Positions 26,759-34,142 of a DNA stretch of 64,000 nt are shown one piece after another. Where the stretch lies: positions 141,617-205,616 of the forward strand of contig NZ_JAFFSX010000022.1 in NCBI RefSeq assembly GCF_017948485.1, read 5' to 3'. The notes beneath the pieces are model-generated. The model was not told the origin of the DNA and made no database searches. It was given only the letters and a program-made list of their open reading frames with translations. The translations under genes and the position numbers were made by a program. Every line of letters starts with the position of its first letter. The stretch's first letter is position 1. Origin of the DNA: Streptomyces sp. GESEQ-35. Its GTDB lineage: Bacteria; Actinomycetota; Actinomycetes; Streptomycetales; Streptomycetaceae.

Positions 26759-27985
26759 ATGCCTGTTGTCGACATCCCCGGCTCCAAGTCCATCACCGCC
26801 CGTGCCCTCTTCCTGGCGGCGGCCGCCGACGGGGTCACGACCCTCGTCCGCCCGCTCCGCTCCGACGACACGGAAGGCTTCGCGGAAGGCCTGACCCGCC
26901 TCGGCTACCGCGTGGGCCGGACCCGGGACACCTGGCAGATCGACGGCCGCCCGCAGGGCCCGACGGTGAGCGAGGCGGACGTGTACTGCCGGGACGGCGC
27001 GACGACGGCCCGTTTCCTGCCGACGCTGGCGGCGACGGGGCGTGGGACGTACCGCTTCGATGCCTCCGCACAGATGCGCCGCCGCCCCCTGCTGCCGCTG
27101 ACCCGGGCCCTGCGTGACCTCGGCGTCGACCTGCGGCACGAGGAGGCGGAGGGCCACCATCCGCTGACCGTCCGGGCGGCGGGGGTCGAGGGCGGCGAGG
27201 TGACGCTGGACGCTGGCCAGTCGTCGCAGTACCTGACCGCGTTGCTGTTGCTGGGGCCGCTCACTCGTAAGGGCCTGCGGATCAAGGTCACGGATCTGGT
27301 CTCGGCGCCGTACGTGGAGATCACGATCGCGATGATGCGGGCGTTCGGCGTGGAGGTCGGCCGGGAGGGGAACGTCTTCGTGGTCCCGCCGGGCGGCTAC
27401 CGCGCCACGACCTACGCGATCGAACCGGACGCCTCGACCGCGAGCTACTTCTTCGCGGCGGCCGCGGTGACCGGCGGCGAGGTGACGGTCCCCGGGCTGG
27501 GGGCGGGGGCGCTTCAGGGCGACCTGGGCTTCGTCGACGTTCTCCGTCGGATGGGCGCACAGGTGGAGGTGGGCCCGTCCGGCACGACGGTCACCGGAAC
27601 GGCCGGTCTCCAGGGCCTGACGGTCAACATGCGGGACATCTCCGACACCATGCCGACCCTGGCCGCGATCGCACCCTTCGCCTCCGGACCGGTGCGGATC
27701 GAGGACGTGGCGAACACGCGGGTGAAGGAGTGCGACCGGCTGGAGGCGTGCGCGGAGAATCTGCGGCGGTTGGGGGTGGACGTGGATACGGGCCCGGACT
27801 GGATCGAGATCAGGCCGGGTTCATCGCCCGTCCCCGCGGAGATCAAGTCGTACGGTGACCACCGCATCGTCATGTCCTTCGCGGTGACGGGGTTGCGGGT
27901 GCCGGGTATTTCGTTCGACGACCCCGGCTGCGTACGGAAGACTTTCCCGGGTTTCCATGAGGCGTTCGCAGAGCTCAATCTCTAG
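26759..27985 (+). CDS. aroA: EPSP synthase paralogue (3-phosphoshikimate 1-carboxyvinyltransferase)
   Basis: A 408-residue EPSP synthase, the sixth step of the shikimate pathway. The N-terminal PGSKSITARALFLA holds the conserved Lys and Arg; later motifs NTRVKECDRLEA (with the conserved Glu) and GDHRIVMSFAV are intact. The PEP/glyphosate loop, normally GNAGTAMR, reads RDGATTAR, so by manual alignment Ala replaces the Gly equivalent to E. coli Gly96. The gene is not in an aro cluster; a GNAT gene follows after 20 bp. It is probably a second, divergent copy. The ATG at 26759 has only a weak GAGG site. Confidence 0.82.
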   Translation: MPVVDIPGSKSITARALFLAAAADGVTTLVRPLRSDDTEGFAEGLTRLGYRVGRTRDTWQIDGRPQGPTVSEADVYCRDGATTARFLPTLAATGRGTYRFDASAQMRRRPLLPLTRALRDLGVDLRHEEAEGHHPLTVRAAGVEGGEVTLDAGQSSQYLTALLLLGPLTRKGLRIKVTDLVSAPYVEITIAMMRAFGVEVGREGNVFVVPPGGYRATTYAIEPDASTASYFFAAAAVTGGEVTVPGLGAGALQGDLGFVDVLRRMGAQVEVGPSGTTVTGTAGLQGLTVNMRDISDTMPTLAAIAPFASGPVRIEDVANTRVKECDRLEACAENLRRLGVDVDTGPDWIEIRPGSSPVPAEIKSYGDHRIVMSFAVTGLRVPGISFDDPGCVRKTFPGFHEAFAELNL

Positions 27986-28005
27986 AGATCGAGGGGTACC
28001 GCGCG

Positions 28006-28632
28006 TTGAGCTTCAAGCTGGAAGGGCCGGTTCTGGAGGGCGAGTTGGTGCGTCTGGAGCCGCTGGAGCACCGGCACGCCGTCGACTTGGCTGTGGCGGC
28101 CGAGGAGGACCGGGGCACGTACGAGTTCACGTGGGTGCCGCGGGCGGAGGAGGTCGGCGCGTACGTCGACGCGCAGCTCGCCCGCGCGGCGGCAGGGAAG
28201 CTCGCCCCGTATGCCCAGGTGTCGGTCGCCTCGGGACGAGCGGTCGGTACGACGTCGTACTGGGAACCACGATCATGGCTCTCCGACGACCGACTGGACG
28301 CCATCGAGGTCGGCTTCACCTGGCTGGCCGCGTCCGCTCAGGGCACGGGGATGAACACAGAGTCCAAACTCCTCCTCTTCCGGCACGCCTTCGAGGAGTG
28401 GGACGTGTCCCGGGTGGACCTGAAGACCGACGCCCGCAACACCCGCTCCCGGGCGGCCATCGCAGCGACCGGCGCCCACTTCGAGGGCGTACTGAGGAAC
28501 TGGTCCCGCTCGTCGGCGCCGGGGGAGGAGGGGCGGTTGCGGGACTCGGCGATCTACTCGATCACGGCGGACGAGTGGCCGGAGTGCAGGGCACGGCTGG
28601 AGGGCCGGCTGGCCAGGGCGTTGGCGTCCTGA
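28006..28632 (+). CDS. GNAT family N-acetyltransferase (RimJ/RimL-like)
   Basis: A 208-residue GNAT protein of the RimJ/RimL subgroup. LEGELVRLEPLEHRHAVDL is the typical start, and the acetyl-CoA loop is WLAASAQGTGMNTESKLLL, followed by VDLKTDARNTRSRAAI. The start is TTG at 28006 with GAGGGG 9 bases upstream. It lies 20 bp after the EPSP synthase gene and is likely co-transcribed with it. The acceptor (small molecule or protein N-terminus) is unknown. If it acetylates a phosphonate or amino compound, the pairing with an unusual EPSP synthase would make sense, but this is speculation. Confidence 0.85.
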   Translation: MSFKLEGPVLEGELVRLEPLEHRHAVDLAVAAEEDRGTYEFTWVPRAEEVGAYVDAQLARAAAGKLAPYAQVSVASGRAVGTTSYWEPRSWLSDDRLDAIEVGFTWLAASAQGTGMNTESKLLLFRHAFEEWDVSRVDLKTDARNTRSRAAIAATGAHFEGVLRNWSRSSAPGEEGRLRDSAIYSITADEWPECRARLEGRLARALAS

Positions 28633-28704
28633 GCGGAGCCGCGGGGGATCTCCCTCAGCCCCTTTACTGGACCAGCAGACCCGTGATCGGAAACCATCAA
28701 CGCC

Positions 28705-29289
28705 ATGACCACGCACTCTTTCCTCATCCTCCACGGCTGGCAGAACCACCGCCCCAAGGACCACTGGCAGCACTGGCTCGCCGACCGCCTCACCGCACTC
28801 GGCCACCACGTCACCTACCCGCAGCTGCCCGACCCCGACGACCCGGACCTGGAGGTCTGGCTCACCGAGTTGGCCCGGCATCTGGACGACCTGCCTGCCG
28901 ACTCCGAACGCATCGTCCTCGCTCACAGCGCCTCCGCCGTTCTGTGGCTGCACGCCGCCGCCCGCGGCCTCCCCGGACTCGGCGACGTCGACCGGGTCCT
29001 GCTGGTGGCCCCGCCCTCCGCCTCCGTGCTCGTAGAACACCCGGAGGTCGCCGAATTCGCCCCGCCCGCCCTGGACTTCACGCTCCCCGGGCCCACCCGG
29101 CTCGTCGCGGGCGACGACGACCCGTACTGCCCAGAGGGTGCCGACACCGCATTCGGCGACCCCCTCGGCATCCCGACCGACATCCTCCCCGGCGCCGCCC
29201 ACCTCGACCTGGACGCAGGTTACGGCTCCTGGCCCGCCGTCCTGGACTGGTGCCTGGACGCCTCCGCGGAGTTCACGCCGACTCGTTGA
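28705..29289 (+). CDS. RBBP9/YdeN family alpha/beta hydrolase
   Basis: A 194-residue single-domain serine hydrolase. FLILHGWQNHRPKDHWQHWL is the typical start of the RBBP9/YdeN family. The nucleophile elbow is LAHSASAVLW, with Ser in a non-GxSxG context, as in that family; the late DDDPYCP Asp and AAHLDLDAGYG His complete a triad. Cytoplasmic; substrate unknown. Its 3' end overlaps the 3' end of the convergent isomerase gene by 17 bp. Confidence 0.88.
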   Translation: MTTHSFLILHGWQNHRPKDHWQHWLADRLTALGHHVTYPQLPDPDDPDLEVWLTELARHLDDLPADSERIVLAHSASAVLWLHAAARGLPGLGDVDRVLLVAPPSASVLVEHPEVAEFAPPALDFTLPGPTRLVAGDDDPYCPEGADTAFGDPLGIPTDILPGAAHLDLDAGYGSWPAVLDWCLDASAEFTPTR

Positions 29290-30073
29290 GCAGCCGCGCC
29301 AGATGCTCGCGCCCCGCCCCCAGCAACTCCGGAAGCGGCGCCGCCCCCTCGTACCACCGCTTCTCGTACTCCCAGCACAGCCAGCCGTCCCAGCCGTGCC
29401 GGGAGAGGACCTCGACGCACTCGGTGAGGGGGAGCACGCCCGCGCCGAGGGGCAGCGGGGTGGTGTCGGTGGCGGAGGCGATGTCCTTGACCTGGACGTA
29501 GCCGAGGTGAGGGGAGAGGGCGGCGTAGGTCTCGGAGGGCTGTTCGCCGCCGAGCCAGGTGTGCATGACGTCCCAGAGGGAGCCGACCTGGCGGTGGCCG
29601 ACCGGGCCCAGGATGCGGATCGCGGCGGCGCCCGTGCGGTGGGAGTCGTGGGTTTCCAGCAGGATGCGTACGCCCAGGTCGCCGGCGTACTCCGCGGCCG
29701 TGCCGAGGCGTCGGGCGGCCGTCGCGTCGGCCTCTTCGGCGGACTGGTCCGTCGCTGCTCCGGGGAAGACCCGGACGAAGCCTGCGCCGAGGTCGCGGGC
29801 CAGGTCCAGCAGGCGGTGGATCTCCTCGATCACCGGTTCGTCGGCGCCGGGCGCGGCCACGCGCGCGTAGCCCGCCACGCCCAGGACCTCCACCCCCGCC
29901 CCCTTGAACTCGGCCACCACGTCGGCCCGTTCGGCCAGTCCGATGCCGGGGTGTACCGGCTCCTCAGGATGCGCGCGCAGCTCGACGCCGTGATAGCCGT
30001 GCGTGACCGCGAGTCGCAGCACGTCCGGGATGGGGAGGCCAGGGACGCCGAGGGTGGAGAACGCCAGCTTCAT
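29273..30073 (-). CDS. sugar phosphate isomerase/epimerase (TIM barrel)
   Basis: A 266-residue xylose isomerase-like TIM barrel. MKLAFSTLGVPGLPIPDVL leads to strand-end acidic residues GVELRAH, ILLETHDSH, SLWDVMHTW and CWEYEKRW that typically bind a divalent metal. Members isomerise or epimerise keto-sugars. The ATG at 30073 has AGGG 9 bases upstream; the ATG two codons earlier is also possible. It follows the MarR-GNAT gene by 18 bp on the same strand, which suggests co-transcription. Confidence 0.82.
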   Translation of the reverse strand: MKLAFSTLGVPGLPIPDVLRLAVTHGYHGVELRAHPEEPVHPGIGLAERADVVAEFKGAGVEVLGVAGYARVAAPGADEPVIEEIHRLLDLARDLGAGFVRVFPGAATDQSAEEADATAARRLGTAAEYAGDLGVRILLETHDSHRTGAAAIRILGPVGHRQVGSLWDVMHTWLGGEQPSETYAALSPHLGYVQVKDIASATDTTPLPLGAGVLPLTECVEVLSRHGWDGWLCWEYEKRWYEGAAPLPELLGAGREHLARLLNESA

Positions 30074-30091
30074 GGTCATCGACCCTACTCG

Positions 30092-31024
30092 TCACTCGGG
30101 CGTCTGGTGCAGATCCATGCGCCAGTCCTGGCCGATCAGATCCTTGCCGAAGGAGCGGTGGGGCTTCTCGGCGACGAGGACGAAGCCGTGGCGCTGGTAG
30201 ACGCGGCGGGCGGCGGCGAGGATGTCGTTGGTCCACAGGACCAGCTCGCGATAGCCGACGCCGCGGGCGAAGTCGACGACGGCGCGGACGAGGCGGTCGC
30301 CGATGCCGAGGCCGCGGGTGTCCGGCTCGACCAGCAGCAGCCGCAGTCGCGCCGCGCCGGGGGCGTCGTCCCGTACGCACATCACGCAGCCCACCGGCCG
30401 GCCGTCCAGCTCCGCGATCCACACCCGCTCCAGGTGGGGGTCGTGATCCTCCGCGAAGTCGGCGACGATACGCGCCACCAGGCCCTCGTAGTCGGCGTTG
30501 AAGCCGTGCTCGGCTGCGTACAGCGCGGCGTTGCGCTGGACGATCCAGCCGAGGTCGCCGGGGCCGGGCTCGCGCAGGACGACGTCCTCGGCGCGCGGAG
30601 GGCGGGCGGCGGAGAGGACCGTACGGACCGTGCGCATCGCCTCGGTGAGGCGGGGGCGGTCGGCGGGCGGGACGGTGGAGAGCAGTGCACCGACGCTTTC
30701 GTCCGCCCGCTCGGCGAGCAGCGCGGCGGTCTCGCGGCCGCGTGCGGTGAGGGCGACGTTGCGGCGGCGGGGGTCGCGGCGGGAGGGGGTGCGCTCGATC
30801 AGGCCGTCCTGCTCGAATTTGTTGAGGATGCGGCTCAAGTAGCCCGAGTCCAGGGAGAGTTCGGCCCGCAGGTCGGCCGCGTCCGTATGCGGGGAGTGCG
30901 CGAGTTCGTACAGGACTCGGGACTCGGTGAGCGTGTACGGGGCGTAGAGGTGGCGGCTGTAGTCGAGGGCGCCGATGACGTTCGTGTAGAAACGGTTGAA
31001 GGCGCGGATGTCCTGGACGGTCAT
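30092..31024 (-). CDS. MarR-type regulator fused to a GNAT acetyltransferase
   Basis: A 310-residue two-domain protein. Residues ~1-140 are a MarR winged helix (YTLTESRVLYELAHSP, then LDSGYLSRILNKFEQDGLIERTPS with the DNA-reading helix and wing). Residues ~155-305 are a GNAT domain with acetyl-CoA loop VEPDTRGLGIGDRLVRAVV. Such bifunctional proteins are common in Actinobacteria, but their ligand is unknown. The start is ATG at 31024. It is the first gene of a likely two-gene unit with the isomerase. Confidence 0.9.
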   Translation of the reverse strand: MTVQDIRAFNRFYTNVIGALDYSRHLYAPYTLTESRVLYELAHSPHTDAADLRAELSLDSGYLSRILNKFEQDGLIERTPSRRDPRRRNVALTARGRETAALLAERADESVGALLSTVPPADRPRLTEAMRTVRTVLSAARPPRAEDVVLREPGPGDLGWIVQRNAALYAAEHGFNADYEGLVARIVADFAEDHDPHLERVWIAELDGRPVGCVMCVRDDAPGAARLRLLLVEPDTRGLGIGDRLVRAVVDFARGVGYRELVLWTNDILAAARRVYQRHGFVLVAEKPHRSFGKDLIGQDWRMDLHQTPE

Positions 31025-31169
31025 GAGTATCGCCCCCGGTTGGTTGACTCGGGATGTCTGACTCAGTCAGAGGTTCCGTTGGGTCGACACTAGGGCACCG
31101 GCCTCGCCGGGGCCACCCCCTTGTTGCCGCCGACCCGGCGAACGCTCGGCCTGCACCGGGTGGCCATTC

Positions 31170-31190
31170 TGATGACATCAGGTGCCATCA
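31170..31190. promoter_or_regulatory. TetR-type operator, copy 1 (imperfect palindrome)
   Basis: A 21-bp odd palindrome with half-sites TGATGACATC and GGTGCCATCA around a central base. It matches the two operators at 33422 and 33451 at all but a few positions. The TetR gene that would be expected directly downstream is now ~1.57 kb away, because the tnpB element lies in between. Confidence 0.75.
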
Positions 31191-31210
31191 CCCGATCTCT
31201 TGCGAGGAAG

Positions 31211-31230
31211 CCCCGGCGTTTACGCCGGGG
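31211..31230. repeat. left-end hairpin of the tnpB element
   Basis: A perfect 8-bp stem CCCCGGCG/CGCCGGGG with loop TTTA. IS200/IS605 elements are recognised by TnpA through such subterminal imperfect palindromes. Confidence 0.75.
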
Positions 31231-31436
31231 AGGTATCGCCTCCCGTGAGAGCGACGCGGAGCGTCGGCGCAGCCTGCTTCGCGGGTGTGGAGCGTCGCTG
31301 TGGCCTGCCGACGGAGCCGGGTGCAGGCGAACGTGTGTGCCTGTGTTCGCCGATGGGGGTGATTGCGGCGGGACAGGGGTGTGGGTGTGTGGATCTCGCA
31401 CGTATGGTCGTCCGGCAGGGCTCGGGGGGCAGGAAT

Positions 31437-32714
31437 GTGAACGGGGGCGAGGGCGTGGCGCATGCAACAGGGGTCGACGCGGCGGGGCATGCCCGGTGGA
31501 CGTTCCGGCTTCGCGTGCCGTGCAACGCCCACACTCTGCTGATGGCGGAGTGGGACCGGTGCCGGTGGGTGTGGAACGAGTGCGTGGCTACGTCGAAGCG
31601 GGTCCATGCCTTCAACAGGAACCGTCCCGAGGGCACTGACAAGCAAACGTGCGGCCCTGCGCAGCTCGATAGGATGCTGACAGACGCCCGTGCGTGCACG
31701 CCGTGGCTGCGTGAGGGCTCCAGCGTTGTGCAGCAGCAGCTCATCCGGGATTTCGGCAGGTCCAAGGCCAAGGCGCACAAGGACATCCGCGAGCGGATTC
31801 CGCAGCACAGCCGGGCGGGGATGCCGAAGTGGAAGAAGAGGCGCGAGACGCTGCCGACGCTGAACTACACCCGGCGTGGCTTTCGCCTCAAGGACGGCCG
31901 GCTGCACCTGGCGGGCGGCATCGCCTTGAGGGTGGTGTGGTCGCGAGACCTCCCGGCCGACCCGTCGTCGGTGCGCATCTATCGCGACAGCGTGGGGCAC
32001 TGGTACGCGAGCTTCGTCGTCCCTGCCGAGGTACAGCCGCTGCCCGAAACCGGCCGAGTGATCGGCATCGACTGGGGTGTGAAGGAAACCGCGACTACCA
32101 CCAGCGACGCCCATGACCTCCCACACGCCCAGCACGGGCGGAAGGCCGAAGAGAAGCTGACCCGGTACGACCGGATGATGGCCCGCCGCAGACCGAAGAA
32201 GGGCAAGACCGGGTCGAAGGGGTACCGCACGGCGAAAAGACTCCGGGCCAAGGCGCACCAGAAGGTCGCCCGGCAGCGCCAGGACACGGCCCGCAAATGG
32301 GCCAAGTCCGTCGTCCGCGGCCACGACGCCCTGGCCGTCGAGGACTTCAGACCGAAGTTCCTTGCCCTGACCACCATGGCCAAGAAGGCCGCCGACGCCG
32401 CCATCGGCGCCACCAAACGGGCCCTGATCGATATGGGCCGCAAGCACGCACGCCGCGTGCACCTGGTACACCCCGCGCACACCACGATGGACTGCGCGCA
32501 CTGCGGAGCGAGAGCCAAGCACGCTCCCCCACTGCCTTAAGGGCGTGGGGGGCCCCAGCCGCTGGGTGAGCGCACCTACACCTGCACCGCCTGCGGAGCC
32601 GTATCTCCACGGGACAAGAACTCCGCGCGTGTGATGCTCGTCCGGGCTGGTCTCAACCCGGCTGGTGCTGAGGGCATAAGACCACCTGGGGCGCCGCCCC
32701 GGTTGGCTGCCTGA
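31437..32714 (+). pseudogene. tnpB: tnpB (RNA-guided nuclease of IS200/IS605), interrupted by in-frame stop
   Basis: From the GTG at 31437 (GGGGGCAGGA just upstream) the frame runs 367 codons to TAA at 32538, then continues in the same frame to 32714. RuvC-I Asp is in GIDWGVKE (~residue 212), RuvC-II Glu in ALAVEDFRPK (~302), and the zinc ribbon starts with CAHCGARAKH. The stop falls inside the ribbon. The second Cys pair (YTCTACG) and the RuvC-III Asp (SPRDKNSA, ~residue 393) lie beyond it. About 30 bp of palindrome (CCCCCAC...GTGGGGG) appears to be inserted; removing it would restore a normal ribbon. The truncated protein should lack nuclease activity unless the stop is read through. An upstream extension of the frame to 31182 is probably not translated. 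Confidence 0.85.
32526..32551. repeat. palindromic insertion carrying the tnpB stop codon
   Basis: CCCCCAC and GTGGGGG form a 7-bp stem around an inner CCTTAAGG palindrome. It has the same build as the end hairpins of IS200/IS605 elements. It supplies the TAA that interrupts tnpB, while leaving the frame intact downstream, which fits a small insertion of a multiple of three bases. Confidence 0.75.
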
Positions 32715-32723
32715 GCCAGGAAT

Positions 32724-32744
32724 CCCCTCCCCTTCAGGGAGGGG
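32724..32744. repeat. right-end hairpin of the tnpB element
   Basis: A perfect 8-bp stem CCCCTCCC/GGGAGGGG with loop CTTCA. In TnpB systems the guide RNA ends near this hairpin, and its guide comes from the flanking DNA, here the first codons of the TetR gene. The GGGGAGG of the stem also provides a ribosome-site-like sequence 10 bases before the TetR ATG. Confidence 0.75.
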
Positions 32745-32757
32745 AGGACTCAATAGG

Positions 32758-33348
32758 ATGAGCGGCATGAGCCGTTGGATGCCGGACGCAGCCGGGCGCC
32801 TGTCGCGCGCCGCGCAGGAGCTGTACGCCGAGCGCGGATTCGAGCAGACCACGGTCGCCGAGATCGCCGAGCGGGCCGGTCTGACGAAGCGGACGTTCTT
32901 CCGCCACTTCCCCGACAAGCGCGAGGTGGTGTTCCCGCTCTCGGCCCGGATTCACCAGGTGATCGTCGAAGCCATGGCCGCCGCGCCGGCCGACCTCTCG
33001 CCGCTCGCCGTCGTCCTGGAGGGGTACGGCGCCGCGGCGGACATGCTGAACTCGGGGCATGAGGCCGCCCGGCGTCGCCGGGCCGTCATCGCGGCCAACC
33101 CGGAGCTGCGGGAACGAGAGCAGGCGAAGTTCGCCCAGACCAGTGCGGCCGTGACCGAGGCGTTGTGCGAGCGCGGTGTCGCGCCGCGCTCCGCCTTCCT
33201 GACCGCCGCGGCGGGTGCCGCCGCGTGGAGGGCCGCGCGCGACTGCTGGATCGACGATCCGGAAGAGCGCGACCTGCGTGCGCTGCTGCGTGAATCCGTG
33301 GAGGAGCTCAGGGCCGTGGTGGCGGCCCCGCTCGCTCCCGCTCCCTGA
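32758..33348 (+). CDS. TetR family transcriptional regulator
   Basis: A 196-residue TetR protein. The N-terminal helix-turn-helix is intact: AAQELYAERGFEQTTVAEIA, then AGLTKRTFFRHFPDKREVV. The C-terminal ligand domain is Ala-rich and ends in a Pro-Ala tail. The ATG at 32758 (or 32767) directly follows the right end of the tnpB element. The operon downstream begins 168 bp later and has two copies of a 21-bp palindrome on its promoter, and a third copy lies upstream of the IS element. The protein is therefore the likely repressor of the aldehyde oxidoreductase operon and originally of itself; the ligand is probably an aldehyde or related metabolite. Confidence 0.88.
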   Translation: MSGMSRWMPDAAGRLSRAAQELYAERGFEQTTVAEIAERAGLTKRTFFRHFPDKREVVFPLSARIHQVIVEAMAAAPADLSPLAVVLEGYGAAADMLNSGHEAARRRRAVIAANPELREREQAKFAQTSAAVTEALCERGVAPRSAFLTAAAGAAAWRAARDCWIDDPEERDLRALLRESVEELRAVVAAPLAPAP

Positions 33349-33398
33349 GCTGCACCTGCCGGCTCTTTTCGTCCCGCTCTACATCTCCCCTTCTCGGT

Positions 33399-33422
33399 CA
33401 CTTTCGCAGTCACTTTCGCAGT
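33399..33422. repeat. 12-bp tandem direct repeat before the oxidoreductase promoter
   Basis: CACTTTCGCAGT occurs twice head to tail and abuts the first TetR-type operator. It could be an activator site or a product of slippage. Confidence 0.7.
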
Positions 33423-33471
33423 GATGACACCAGGTGTCGTCACTGGGTTATGATGACACCCGGTGTCATCA
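33422..33471 (+). promoter_or_regulatory. paired TetR-type operators and candidate promoter
   Basis: Two 21-bp palindromes lie at 33422-33442 (half-sites TGATGACACC and GGTGTCGTCA) and 33451-33471 (TGATGACACC and GGTGTCATCA, perfect). Their centres are 29 bp apart. ATGACA at 33424 and TATGAT at 33449 could be the -35 and -10 elements with a 19-bp spacer, so each operator would cover one promoter element. This is the expected layout for TetR repression. Confidence 0.75.
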
Positions 33472-33515
33472 CGTCCTGGGGTAACACCCCCGCCCGAGAC
33501 CGGGAGGCATGGCGC

Positions 33516-34139
33516 ATGTCGGAAACGCTCGACGAAGCAACCACGCTGAAACGACGAACCTTCGTCGCGGCATCGGCAGCGACATCTGCGGCGGTGGCCG
33601 GCGTACCCCTACGGGGCCCGGACCGCCTCGCCGCCGATGTCGAAGCGCCGGAGACGGAGACCGTTCCCGCCGATCGGCCGTCGACCGTTCGTCTGACGGT
33701 CAACGGCGAGGGCCGCACCGCGGAGATCGACAACCGGACCTCGCTGCTCGATCTGCTGCGCGAACATCTCGCTCTCACAGGCCCGAAGAAGGGCTGTGAC
33801 CAGGGCGCCTGCGGTGCCTGCACCGTGCTCGTGGGCGATCGGCGGGTGAACGCCTGCCTCACCCTCGCCGTCATGCACGAGGGCGCGGACGTCACCACCG
33901 TCGAGGGCCTTGCCCGAGGCGACGAACTGCATCCGCTGCAACAGGCGTTCATCGACCACGACGGTCTTCAGTGCGGCTACTGCACCCCCGGACAGATCAT
34001 GTCGGGGGTCGCGTGCATCTCCGAGGGGCACACGGGCTCGCGGGCGGAGATCCGCGAGTGGATGAGCGGCAACATCTGCCGATGCGGGGCCTATACCAAC
34101 ATCGTTTCCGCCATCGAGCAGACCGCGAAGGAGGTGTGA
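33516..34139 (+). CDS. Tat-exported 2Fe-2S subunit of molybdenum aldehyde oxidoreductase (PaoA-like)
   Basis: A 207-residue subunit with two [2Fe-2S] clusters. The plant-type cluster is GCDQGACGACTVLVGD...NACL, and the second is QCGYCTPGQIM...NICRCGAY. A twin-arginine signal (KRRTFVAASAATSAAVAG) at residue ~13 predicts export of the folded complex, as for E. coli PaoA (YagT). The ATG at 33516 has GGGAGG 8 bases upstream; the frame is open further upstream but crosses the operators. First gene of a three-gene operon; the next gene starts 3 bp after the stop. Confidence 0.9.
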   Translation: MSETLDEATTLKRRTFVAASAATSAAVAGVPLRGPDRLAADVEAPETETVPADRPSTVRLTVNGEGRTAEIDNRTSLLDLLREHLALTGPKKGCDQGACGACTVLVGDRRVNACLTLAVMHEGADVTTVEGLARGDELHPLQQAFIDHDGLQCGYCTPGQIMSGVACISEGHTGSRAEIREWMSGNICRCGAYTNIVSAIEQTAKEV

Positions 34140-34142
34140 GCG

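Larger units (their letters stand above)
31025..31436. other. intergenic region with TetR operator and left end of the IS element
   Basis: No gene is supported here. The first ~150 bp hold the promoter of the MarR-GNAT gene. An operator-like palindrome lies at 31170-31190, and the left-end hairpin of the tnpB element begins at 31211. The 200 bp between that hairpin and tnpB look like IS left-end sequence. Confidence 0.6.
31203..32753 (+). mobile_element. IS200/IS605-type element carrying only tnpB
   Basis: The element is bounded by subterminal hairpins, as in IS200/IS605 elements. The left hairpin is CCCCGGCG-TTTA-CGCCGGGG (31211-31230) and the right hairpin is CCCCTCCC-CTTCA-GGGAGGGG (32724-32744). 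It carries tnpB in the plus direction and no tnpA (Y1 transposase), so it could move only with help in trans. Exact ends are uncertain by about ten bases because these elements make no target duplication. It lies between a TetR-type operator and the TetR gene. Confidence 0.78.

Noticed and set aside
31182..31436. N-terminal extension of TnpB
   Set aside because: These 85 codons overlap the IS left end, show no TnpB similarity, and lack a ribosome site, while TnpB similarity starts near the GTG at 31437.
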